The position numbers and the translations under genes are program-made. The notes beneath the pieces were generated by a model that made no database searches, was not told the origin of the DNA, and saw nothing but the letters and a program-made list of their open reading frames with translations. Positions 24,601 to 34,427 of a stretch of 64,000 nt of DNA are shown here, piece by piece. The stretch's first letter is position 1; each line of letters opens with the position of its first letter. The DNA is taken from assembly GCF_005239225.2 (NCBI RefSeq), contig NC_133287.1, positions 11,327,493-11,391,492 on the forward strand, in the 5' to 3' direction. The DNA comes from Populus alba (Eukaryota; Streptophyta; Magnoliopsida; Malpighiales; Salicaceae).

Positions 24601-25650
24601 TTTAGCGGTGACCATCCCACACCACTCACACTTACCCTAGTCTATTTTTATGGGCGACATGCCCACACATATTCAAAGTGATCTATTTTCATGGGCGACC
24701 AGCCCACACACTAACACTTACCCTGATCTATTTTCATGGGCGACCTGCCCAAGTAAAAAAATGAATAGTGGTTTCATTGTAATGTGTAACATACCCAGGT
24801 AGATGAATGGTTTCATTGTAATGGGTGACTTACTCAAGTGGAAAAAGAAAATAGTGGTCGCATTGTAATGGGTGACCTACCTAGGTGGATAAATGGTCTC
24901 ATTATAATGGGTGAATTACCCATATAAAAATATACAGAGAATTGGTCTCATTGTAATGGGCGACCTACTTAGATAGATGAATTGTCTCATTATAATGGGT
25001 GATCCTACTAGAAAAAATTGTCTCATTGTAGTGGTTGACCTACCTAAATAGAAAAAGGAAAGAGTTTTGAAAGAGACAAGGGCTCAAATGTGCACTCGAA
25101 AGGAGGTAGGGTTAGAAAACGCACTATCTTGAAATCTCAAAGGTGCACTAAAATGAGCGCACTACCTAAAAGATGCTCAAAGACGCACTGAAAATAGATG
25201 GGGTTAGCAAGCGCACTAAGAGATTGAACACGTAAAGGGAAGGTATTATCATCTCAAATACACCTTACCTAAGGTAAGCTGCATTGTTTTATTTGTCTGA
25301 TCAAAATCTAAGGTTTGGTCGTGTTTTCTAATTGTTGGTTTTTATCTGTTTAAGATTCAAGAAAAACCCTCCTTAATAAGGAGATTCTTGTCTTAATGGG
25401 ATAAAACCTAACCATTCTAGTATCTGAAAACCCTCCTCAATAAGAAGGTTCGTATCTTAATGGGGGTAAAACCTAACCATTTTAGCGTTTGAAAAAAAAA
25501 AGAATTTAATATCCAGAATACGTATTTCTTGATAAAATTGTTTTTTGATTTTTTTATCCTCTTGTTCATATATTTTTTAGTTTTTGTTATTTTTTTTGTA
25601 TTTTTTTTAACATTAATTTTTTTTTTAAAGCCCATTGCGGAGTGCGAGCA
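21640..25650 (-). mobile_element. Long-LTR Ty3/gypsy (Tat/Ogre-like) relic, copy A
   Basis: On the minus strand, the segment near 21850-21760 reads as the 3' end of a long plant gypsy LTR (TACCTTCCCTTTACACAAC, then 'agttagggttcctaatgacc'). It ends at a primer-binding-like GGTGACGACTCTCATTC (21753-21769). About 235 bp of this end (21826-22060) is repeated at about 25240-25530, so the copy is rearranged or nested. The LTR body contains a proline/CT-rich leader region (22.7-23.15 kb), 'caattta(g/a)tcct' T-rich repeats (23.5-24.0 kb) and a minisatellite. The body has no credible pol frame. Homologous LTRs are at 43.49-46.6 and 60.1-63.0 kb. Boundaries at the far end are approximate. Confidence 0.6.
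24344..25060. repeat. Minisatellite within LTR copy A (units about 41-46 bp, two sub-families)
   Basis: The first block (24344-24755) repeats 'tctattttcatgggcgacc(t/a)gcccacac', alternating 'actcacacttaccct' and 'atactcaaagt' endings, so the higher-order period is about 88 bp. The second block (24760-25060) repeats 'tggt(t/c)tcattgtaatgggtgaccta(c)cc'. Both share the phrase 'atgggcgacct', so they likely diverged from one unit. A further short repeat of 'gcgcacta' follows to 25225. Confidence 0.75.
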
Positions 25651-26267
25651 CTCTAACTAATGTTTCTCTATTAGATTTTTATGGCGGGTTTTAAGACTCT
25701 ACATAAATAAGAGTTTTTTTAATAAATCATATAATAGTTAATAATTAATACACAATGCAATTAATTTAAAGAATCAACTTGTTTAAAAAATAAGTTTTAT
25801 ATGTTTGGTAAAAAATAAAAGAACAATAAATACATTTATTGATAATTGGGTTTGGATTTGAGTTTTCATTATAGAAGGAAAAATATTCACCAACTGTTTT
25901 TATTTATTTATTATTGAGAGAAAATATTTTTTATACCTCTTATTTTTTATATATTAAAATTAAAGGTCATGTGATTGTTTAAATTGTATGATTTAAATTT
26001 AATTTAGAAGTTTTAATAAAATTTTAAATTGAGAATCAATTTTTAGTGTAAAAAATAAAATTCCAAATAGAATTTAATTTTTAAAAATAATACAAAAATA
26101 AATTTGATTTACTACACTTAAAAATAACTTCTTCAAAAATTTCCAACCAAATTGAGAGCCGTGTATGCTGCACCCGACCCGTATTCCACACCAGTACCCG
26201 TGTCGTATCGTTTCAACATGGACATGGTTAGGTGTTTTCACTTTTCACGGGTCCGAGCAACAAAGCC
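25651..26267. other. 3' side of the BAHD gene
   Basis: AT-rich spacer. 26150-26260 is more GC-rich (cacccgacccgtattccaca...cacgggtcc) and may include the BAHD 3' UTR. No other gene is seen. Confidence 0.4.
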
Positions 26268-27686
26268 TTAAACAACACCATCAACGAACATAGACATGAA
26301 TTTCTCCATTTCATGCTTCTCCAAAACTAAAGCAAACTCGACTCCACTTCCATGCTTGCTCTTTGTCATAGAAATCGCTGCAGTCTGATCTATGGAAGTA
26401 ATCTCTACCTTTTCTGGCCTCCCCCACCCAAGATCAGTTCCATAAACGTCATAGTGAGTTGACCCAGCAACACCAAGAAGTAATGCAGCGCCTGACCTTG
26501 CTGTCTTGTTATATGTTTCCAATGCCTCCTTTACTCCATCAAGAACTCCTTTCTCTAAGTTTCTGATGGTATCACTCAGTCTTTCTACTGCCCAGGCAAA
26601 CCCATTCTCCTCTAAAAGAGCTTCTGCTTCTGTCTCTACAGCGAAGGAATAAAGACAGTTGCCAAAATACTTGTCATGTATTGGAGGGTCTAAACGAGCT
26701 CTACAGTCTGCAAGGAACCCAAAAACAACCTTTCTAGTTTTCTCTAACCCCTTTGACTTAACTATACAAATCACCACAAATGCATAGAGGAGAACAAAAC
26801 TGGACATGTGGACGAGCTCTGTTTCTTTTGGATCTTCTTTGTGGATCTTTTCGAATTGCGTGCGAACCCTTTCCCTAAGTTTGTTTATTTGTTCACGAGA
26901 TACCTCGACCACTGCTCGTACTAAGCCAGATCGAGGTGTTATAACTGGCAAAAGCTTCAAACTTCTAGAGCAACTAGGATCCTGACCAGGAACTTTGACT
27001 CCTAACCAGGCGTTCAAGAACCTCTTTTCAAACCCTGCAGGATCTTGAATACCTGTTCGATCAAGAACCGGTGTTAATTCTGGCAACAAAGTTGGATAAT
27101 GCTGCTTCTCTTTATCACTAAGTGTGCTTATGTAGGACCATGCTTTGATAAACATGGAGTAGCTTGTGCCATCAAGGATAGAATGGTGTGAAGACATTCC
27201 AACGCAAAAGCCTTGATTGGGAAACAATGTTATTTGCATAGTCATAGCTGTAGCTTTTGCGTCCGTGACAGGCAACTCAGGTAGATAATGATGTGACTTG
27301 ATAGCTTCACGGATGTCATTGCCTGAGAGATGATCAAAATCAGCATTAGACTCAGCAACCGTGAGTTGAATAGCATCATTTGGAGTGTATAGAATTGTGG
27401 GTTTGGTGGCTTGTGGAGGCCAAGTGACGTTGCCAGCAAGAGGGAGGAAGTGAACGAGAGTACGAGAGAGAGAATGTTTGAGTTTGGGAAGGATTACTGA
27501 ATTGAAGAAAGCTGGTGTTGACTCGGTGAGTTTATAAAAGAATATGTATCCAACTGGTTGGAGTTTCAACCACATAATATCAAAGAAAGTGAGTGGGAGT
27601 GATAACTCCGTCGCAAACTCGGGTGGCGTAAAGAATGGGGTGACATGGTGGACGTCCAGCATCTTTACTTTGTGGGCAGAAGTCAT
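26268..27686 (-). CDS. BAHD acyltransferase, anthocyanin/phenolic glucoside (malonyl)transferase clade
   Basis: Intronless, 472 aa, the normal BAHD length. The catalytic HXXXD lies at 168-172 in SSHHSILDGTS. The clade-specific YFGNC motif is at 340-344. The structural DFGWG motif appears as DLGWG at 418-422. These mark the clade containing anthocyanin 5-O- and 3-O-glucoside malonyltransferases and phenolic glucoside malonyltransferases. The likely reaction is transfer of an acyl group (malonyl or hydroxycinnamoyl) from CoA to a sugar hydroxyl of a flavonoid or phenolic glucoside in the cytosol. Donor and acceptor cannot be read from sequence. The start at 27686 (MTSAHKVKMLDVHHVTP) matches the usual family N-terminus and the frame runs to the canonical C-terminus, so the gene looks intact. 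Confidence 0.93.
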   Translation of the reverse strand: MTSAHKVKMLDVHHVTPFFTPPEFATELSLPLTFFDIMWLKLQPVGYIFFYKLTESTPAFFNSVILPKLKHSLSRTLVHFLPLAGNVTWPPQATKPTILYTPNDAIQLTVAESNADFDHLSGNDIREAIKSHHYLPELPVTDAKATAMTMQITLFPNQGFCVGMSSHHSILDGTSYSMFIKAWSYISTLSDKEKQHYPTLLPELTPVLDRTGIQDPAGFEKRFLNAWLGVKVPGQDPSCSRSLKLLPVITPRSGLVRAVVEVSREQINKLRERVRTQFEKIHKEDPKETELVHMSSFVLLYAFVVICIVKSKGLEKTRKVVFGFLADCRARLDPPIHDKYFGNCLYSFAVETEAEALLEENGFAWAVERLSDTIRNLEKGVLDGVKEALETYNKTARSGAALLLGVAGSTHYDVYGTDLGWGRPEKVEITSIDQTAAISMTKSKHGSGVEFALVLEKHEMEKFMSMFVDGVV

Positions 27687-28069
27687 AACGATACAGAGAT
27701 AGAGGCTAGAAAGTGATCTTTAAATTTTTTTACATGTGTTTCCTTGATGTTTGCTATGACAAGGTAAAGATTCAAATAAAGAAGCTTTTGATAGCAAAAA
27801 ACAATGAAGATAATAAGGGACATAGCTAGATGGATTTAGGCTGGTAATAAATCCGTAAAAGCTCATTTTAAAGGCATTTTAGTGTGCCATGTTAGCATCT
27901 AAATTAATTAATTTAATGTTACATATGGAAATGTTTTCTTTTTACATCAGTTTGTAAATCCCATGCGCTTTTAATTTGCATTAATGCACAATATTAATAC
28001 CAATTTATCACAATATTCATACTAATTTTTAGAAGTTTCTTTTCTTTCGGTTTTATCTCTATATTAAAA
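27687..28069. promoter_or_regulatory. Upstream region of the BAHD gene
   Basis: About 380 bp between the BAHD start and an AT-rich dispersed element. It should hold the promoter, but I recognise no specific element. Confidence 0.3.
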
Positions 28070-28285
28070 GCTTGTTTAGAAATTGTTCTGGTTGTTTTTT
28101 TAAATGTTTTTTATTTAGAAAATATATTAAAATAATTTTTTTTTTTATTTTTTAAAAATTATTTTTAATATCAGCATATTAAAATAATTTTAAAATATTA
28201 ATAAAAATATTAATTTAAAATAAATCAAAAAATAAAAAAATTTAAACTTTTTTTTAAAATGTATTTAAATGCTGAAAGAAAGTAA
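28070..28285. repeat. AT-rich dispersed element copy
   Basis: A well-preserved member: 'ttttttatttagaaaatatatt', 'aaaaattatttttaatatcagcatatt', 'aataattttaaaatattaat', then a T-rich right end. Confidence 0.6.
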
Positions 28286-29098
28286 ATATAAATAAAACTT
28301 TAGCATGATTCTCTGTCCTTTTGTACGGGGTGGGGTGCCTTCTAGTATATTTTGCCTAGGATGGATTATATGTACCTGTACCGAGTGTTCACATCTGTTA
28401 CCAAATTCAATTATAATTTAATTGGTTATTTAGATTTAGTCATAGTTAGAAATTATTTTTGTTTACTCTATTTTTTTATTACGTTGTTCGGGAAAATAGC
28501 ATATCTGCTAAAAAATAAAACGTCAAGGCTAGTAGTATTTTCAGAAATATTGTAGAAAATGCCTTAGAAGTGATTTTTAGCTTTCATCTCTAGTTTTTTT
28601 TTATTTATTTATTTATTTATTCTGAAAGTGTTTTTTTTTTCATGGAAAACTAAGGAAATTAACTTGTTTACTAAGTACAAATTTTTCAAATAGAAAACAA
28701 GACCCTTATTTGACTTATCTAAAAAATAAATAATAATAATGGATATAAAACATTAGATAAACCAAACAAATCCTTATTTTATAGCATGAAGATTTTTAAA
28801 ACTATCTATTTTGATGTTTTTCAGTTTCTCATAAAAGTAGAACATTAAAAACATATGTTTTAAAAAAAAATCTTTTATTTTCAATTGATAATAACATCTC
28901 ATATTTCAAAATAACAAGAAAGTTTTTTCATAAGTAAACATGAAATCTGTTATTAACATTACCAAGAACAACTAAACTAGTTAGGGTTAGTTTAATTGAA
29001 TTGCATGTAGTTCTTGATGCTTGAAATTAGGTGATTCTGCTTGATTTTCATAACAAGTTGTGTGCTAGAACCAAAATGCATGTGGATATTTCATACTA
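28286..29098. other. Intergenic, no gene seen
   Basis: AT-rich spacer. A (ATTT)n-like run lies at 28597-28620. The frame at 28352-28555 has no family features. Confidence 0.45.
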
Positions 29099-29640
29099 AA
29101 TTGTGTTGTCTGTAGTGAATTAGCGTTTGTTATTGAATTTTGTTGTCAACAGCGAATCAAGTATTCACTGTCGAATTATAGAGTCAGTAGTGAATTAGGT
29201 GTTTGCTGCCAAAATTATGGTGTCTGCAACGAATTAGGTTTTCATTGCCAAATTGTGTTGTCTGCAATGAATCAGATTTCGCTACCGAATTATGTTGTCA
29301 GCAATGAATTCGATTTCGCCATTGAATTGTGTTGTTTGCAACGAATCTATTTTCACTGTCGAATTGTCCTTTCTACAACGAATCTATTTTCGCTATCGAA
29401 TTGTGTTGTCTGCAACAAATCTATTTTTGATGTCGCATTGTGCTGTCTGAAGTGAATCCATTTTCATTGTCGAATTGTACTATCAGTAGCGAATTAGTTT
29501 TCGATGATGAATGGTGGTGTCTATGGTGAATCGGTTTTCGTTGTTGAATTTCTATGTTGGCAGCGAATCAGTTCGCTAATGATTTTCTGTTCCAGTGAAT
29601 CAGTTCATTGATTATTATGTGTTCAAACGAAGCAGTCCGC
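29099..29640. repeat. 37-bp minisatellite, about 14 diverged copies
   Basis: The unit is of the type 'ttttcgctgtcgaattgtg' followed by 'ttgtctgcaacgaatcta'. Central units are exactly 37 bp and outer ones are diverged. The period is not a multiple of three, so the open frame across it (29255-29455) is not a protein. It forms the left part of a probable transposon (29.0-31.96 kb). Confidence 0.75.
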
Positions 29641-30247
29641 TAACGAATCTGCGTCACTAGTGAACCAGCTTTCACTGACTAATTTTTGTAGCAGATTTAT
29701 GTCTTTGAATGGGTCCAATGATTAAAATGATTGCATTATGTGGTTGTAATAAATGGAATATTTTGAATATGAACTTGTGTATGCTTAAGACATGCATGGT
29801 GAAGAGTTGTGCAATTACTGAATATGAATGTACTGATTTGTGGCCATCAATTTTTTAAGTGGTTTGTCTGGGATTGGACCTTTGTCAGGACAAGAACACC
29901 CCACGGGTGGAACAGGTATGTGGTTTCCACCTTTTTCTCGTATGATGTTGATGTTTTAAAATGAGTTACTTATAAATGATATATTATTGAATCTTTGATG
30001 AAAGATGAGATGACAATAAAATGTTTGATTGAATTCTTGATGAATGTTGAAATGACTATGAAATATTGATCGAGTTCTTAATGAATGTTGAAACAATGAT
30101 GAAAATGTTAATGTTCTAAAATGACTTGGTTGAGGAGGATATATAATTGCATTGCGATTAATGTTAAATTGACTATGAGAAGTTAATTAAGCTGTTATGA
30201 AATTAGGCTACTGATGAATGTCAAACTGATTATGGAATGTTCATCGT

Positions 30248-30760
30248 GATTGTTGATTAGCTTTGGCTAATGACATTCAAAATGAATGATCAGGTTATGA
30301 TTATTGATTAGCTTTGGCTAATGGCATCCGAGATGGATGAACGGGTTGTGCTTGATGATTAGCTTCAGCTATTGGCATTCAAAATGAATGACCGGGTTGT
30401 GATTGTTGATTAGCTTTGGCAAATAACATTCAAAATGAATGACTTTGGTTATGATTGTTGATTAGCTTCGGCTAATGACTTTCAAGATGGATAACCAGAT
30501 TGTGCTTGATGATCAGCTTAGGCTAATGGCGTCCGAGATGGATGACTGTGTTGTGGTTGATGATTAGTTTTGTTAAATGACATACTAGATGAATGGTCGA
30601 GTTGATTATGATGATTGGATTCAGCTAATGGTAGTCGTAAGAGATGACGAGTTTGACTTTTATGATTAGTTTTGGTTAATGGCATTTGAGATGAATGACT
30701 AAGTTTAGATATTGTGATTAGCTACGGTTAAAAGCATCCTAGATGGATGACCAGGTTATG
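30248..30760. repeat. 51-bp minisatellite, about 10 copies
   Basis: The unit begins 'gattgttgattagctttggc', continues 'taatg(a/g)cattcaaaatgaat' and ends 'gaccgggttgt'. Several adjacent units are exactly 51 bp. All six frames of the consensus contain stops, so it is non-coding despite a period divisible by three. A looser 45-50 bp periodicity ('ttgatgaatgttgaaatgac') precedes it at 29985-30240. Confidence 0.75.
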
Positions 30761-31960
30761 GTGAAGTAATTAACCTCAACTGAAGATTTAACTTCGACCT
30801 CACCACTCCTGTGGCATATGAACGAGGATAATACATCTAGTGAAATAATAAGGATTATACAATGTGTATGAGAAGTGAATGAAAGAATGTACTCACCTTC
30901 AGTTGATAACGGAAAGTAACGATAACATCCTTTTAGTTATTATTATGTTTAGATTATTTAAAATTCTTTTATCCATGTTGTTTTTGTATCAGGAGCATCA
31001 CACAATCAAAGCGCATAGAAAAACTATTCGTCTGGTTCATATATTTTGAAAGCTGGTATGTAATAGTATTATGTCTTAGGTGTTATGTCGAATATTTGCC
31101 ATTCGACACTTTTATCTATAATGGAACATGAATGTGGATATGCAAACATGTAGATACGATGTCATGAATATATTTATATGGTACTCTCTTTTATGAGGAT
31201 GTAATGTTGTGAATTCACATGAGGATTGTACAGAAGAGAGTACTAGTTGTGTAAAATTTTTGTTCGGCACTTGTGTATAAATTCGTGTTGATAATGAGAC
31301 TAAAACAGAAATGCAAACTCATGAGTATGCCAATATGATGTAATGTGAATGTATGTATACTTGGCAAGAATCCTTTTTCTAAAAAGATGTGGCAGCTTGT
31401 TTTGAAAAAATTTTAGTTTCACAAGAATCTTTAATGAGTTGAAACATAATTTTCAAGAGTGGCAATGATTCATTAATGTTTCAAAATCCTTTTTTTTATG
31501 AGGATTCCTTATTCATCCTACCTATACAAGGAAAGAATGATTGGTGCTACTTAATGAAAAATTAGTTATTTTTATTATTTTCTTTCATGTTTGGGCTTAA
31601 TTAAAATTTTATTTTGAGTTAGGATCAAATGCTTGTTTGGATTAGGTTATGGGCTTTTTAGTTTAGAGTTTTTGGGACAATTTTGTATGTGGATCAATTC
31701 ATCCCACAAGGGTAAATCTATTAGAGGTAATTTTTAAGAACTATTTAAACACATGTAACGTAAATTTTGGCAGCCATTAATGAATAATACTTTTGAATTT
31801 TTTAGTTTTAATATGTAATAGATTCTTATATTCTTTAGTTGTTAAACAAACTAAATCTGACTTATCAAAGATTAACTAGCTTTGTGGTGTCATTCTACTT
31901 CATTCCAATAGTGTTTGTATCCTAGTGCAGATTTTCATTGTGTCACACTTCTATTAGATC

Positions 31961-32662
31961 TATTTCGACTTTTCGGGATCAAATCACAATTTTAATTATA
32001 GGTTGCATGATCATGTGATCACGAGGTTCGCATCACCTTGGGTCAGGCATGTCTATTAGACCCAAGACTGGACCAAACCAACACAACTTGGATCTGGCAT
32101 GGTTTGCCAGACCAGTGCGCTTGGGTCTGCCAACCATGCTAAACTTAAGCGACTTGGGTCTAAGCAGGTGATAATTAAAATGTTGAGACTTATAATTTTT
32201 TATTTTTTTATAAATAAAAATATTTAAACTATAATCGAAATATTCTAAACATAAATTTAAGTTCAGAAATTATTTATAAACAACAAATTATCACAAAAAT
32301 CTAATTTAACGTTTTAGATCTAAAATTCAAATCATATCTTCTCATTGAAATAATTTATTTTTTATATTTATGAATTTGTTATTTTTTCAATAGAAATTCT
32401 ATCTTCTCTCTCTTTTCTTCTTTTTTCTCTTTTTTAACTATTTGTTTTTTACTCAATGTCTAGGTCCGGCATGACCCAAGTGTCAAGGTCTGACAACCAT
32501 GACAAATCCGAGCAACTTAGATCTAGCGGCCATGTCCAAGCTCTTCGATCTGGCATTGGTTTTATTATTTTTAAATTCAAAAAGTTGCATTGAACTCATG
32601 TTTTATTTGGGTTAGGTTTTATAGAGAAAAAAAAAATTTAAACTATTCTTAAAGTGTTCTAA
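31961..32662. other. Intergenic repeat, 'gggtctggcatg' phrases
   Basis: At 32030-32175 and again at 32460-32560, phrases such as 'cttgggtc(t)...ggcatg...ccagacc' recur. This is a decayed repeat that also appears at 33645-33665. No gene. Confidence 0.4.
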
Positions 32663-33531
32663 GGCTCCGTTTGTTTGCAGGAAAGTGAATTCCTTTTGGA
32701 AAGTGAATTCCGGGAAAGTGAATTCCGGGAAAGTATTTCCGATGTTTGGTAGTGTTATGGAAAATGAACTGGAAAACACTTTCCAGTGTTTGGTTATGTC
32801 ATGGAAATGAGCTGAAAAATTTATTAATATTTTATTTTTTTCAAGTTTATTAAAATAATGAGGAACAAATCTTACAAATTAAAAAGTTGAATGATAATGA
32901 AATTGAAAAAATATATAATTTCATAAATTATCTCAAATAAAACAAATAATAATCAAAATAATAGGGATCAAATCTAAAAAATTAAAAAAAAATGAAAAAT
33001 GAAGAAATTAAAATAATAATAATCAACATTTCATAAATGATTTCAAATAAAATAAGTAACAATCAAAGAATGAGGATCAAATTTGATAAATAAAAAATTT
33101 CAATAAAAAAATGATAATAGCAATTATAAAATAAGGACCAAAGTTAATATAAACATAAATTTTAAGAGATGAAATTGAAAAATAAATATTCAAAACAAAA
33201 TATATATAGTAATCAAAAGTTTTGAGGATCAAAATTTGATATAATCAGCAAATAATAACATTTTTCTTCCGGAAAGTGTTTTCCCCTCAAATTTTTCAGG
33301 AAAACACTTTCCTGAAAACCAATTTTCCTTTTACTGGAAAGTGTTTTTCATTGACCAACTTTTCCTACTTATCTTTCTCGGAAACCACTTTTTTTCCTGA
33401 AAACAAGTCAATTTTTTTTTTTGACTAAAATTGACTGGAAAGTGTTTTCCGTTGACCGGAAAGTGTTTTCCGTTGACTGGAAAGTGTTTTCCGTGATTGA
33501 CCCGGAAACTACTTTCCAGGAAACAAAACAG
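32663..33531 (-). mobile_element. PIF/Harbinger-like non-autonomous element, copy 2 (869 bp, inverted relative to copy 1)
   Basis: Begins GGCTCCGTTTGTTTGCAGGAAAG, matching the right end of copy 1, and ends with a slightly eroded ...CCAGGAAACAAAACAG. It is flanked by TAA at 32660-32662 and 33532-33534. The interior matches copy 1 in reverse order (for example 'gtgtttggttatgtcatg' at 32788). Three tandem units of GGAAAGTGTTTTCCGTTGAC lie at 33436-33496. There is no transposase gene. Confidence 0.75.
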
Positions 33532-33534
33532 TAA

Positions 33535-34427
33535 ATAGAAATTCTTCAGAAATTATTTATAAAGATCAAATCATCACAAAAATCTAGTTTTAGATCTATT
33601 TTTATTGATAGTTTATTGAATTCCTTTAATAAAAATTATATCAAGTCTGGCATGACCAAACTCTTGGGTCTGAGATTATTTTAAGTTCACAAGTTGCAAA
33701 TTAAATTTATTTAGATCTAGCAAATAAGCAAAACCTAAATTACTTAGGGTATCAAATCTAAAATGCTTAAATTATTTTTTTATATTTTTAATTATTTTTT
33801 GTATTTTAAATAAAAATTAATATTAATCCATTGCAGCGCATAAACTAATACATTACCAATATACTAGTAATACATTAATAGATATCCTCGCGGTCGTGTG
33901 TCCGATTTTGTTCGTGGATCTTTATGTTCTTTAATCCTTTGGGTGCAACAACTTGGTATGGTCACACGTATACATAATATGCATACAAATAAAAATTATC
34001 ATCAAACATTGACTATAGGCATCATCCATCGCAATTTTTGTCTTCTAAATGGGATTTCTATGAATATAATAATCCCTTGGGGGACTCTGGTGCGACAGCT
34101 TCGGATGCTCGTAGAACAGGAAGACATCCAACAAGGATAGATTATCTTTAAACATTAGTTCTTGTCATCTTCACTTGGGCGTGAACAATCAATCATATAC
34201 AGCAGCACTTACAATATTTCTTGACAAAAATGGTCATCAGATGCAGCAACTATTATCACTACATTTTATCCCAAAAAAGTAACAGCAACAAAGCAGATAC
34301 AGGAACAAAACCATAATCTCTGGATTCTCACGACTCCAAATAATTATTTTCTTCTCCATGTTTCTTCTTTGTACCATGTTACTTGGCTAGAATGATGTAA
34401 TTGTCCAGCAGGTATCAGCAGAGTATT
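33535..34427. other. Intergenic and WRKY 3' side
   Basis: 33535-33830 repeats phrases of the 31.96-32.66 kb region. 34145-34427 probably includes the WRKY 3' UTR. The small frame at 33898-34140 (+) has no recognisable features. Confidence 0.4.

Larger units (their letters stand above)
29000..31960 (+). mobile_element. Probable LTR retrotransposon or solo long LTR containing the minisatellites
   Basis: After the minisatellites come 'cttcgacctcaccactcctgtggcatatgaacg' style sequence (30800) and, at 31590-31960, features like an LTR 3' part: a TTTAAA box near 31745, a run of poly(A)-signal-like sequence around 'taatgaataa', and a T-rich tail. No gag or pol frame is seen and termini were not identified, so the element type is uncertain. 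Confidence 0.35.

Noticed and set aside
29255..29455. 66-aa open frame over the 37-bp array with repeating Cys-rich phrases
   Set aside because: The period is not a multiple of three, so each unit is read in a different frame. The apparent motif repeats arise from the DNA repeat and no start or family signal supports a protein.
29099..30760. CRISPR-like alternation of repeats
   Set aside because: Units are contiguous tandem repeats without unique spacers, and the genome is a plant's.
30248..30760. 51-bp (17-codon) repeat as a repeat protein
   Set aside because: All six frames of the consensus unit contain stop codons.
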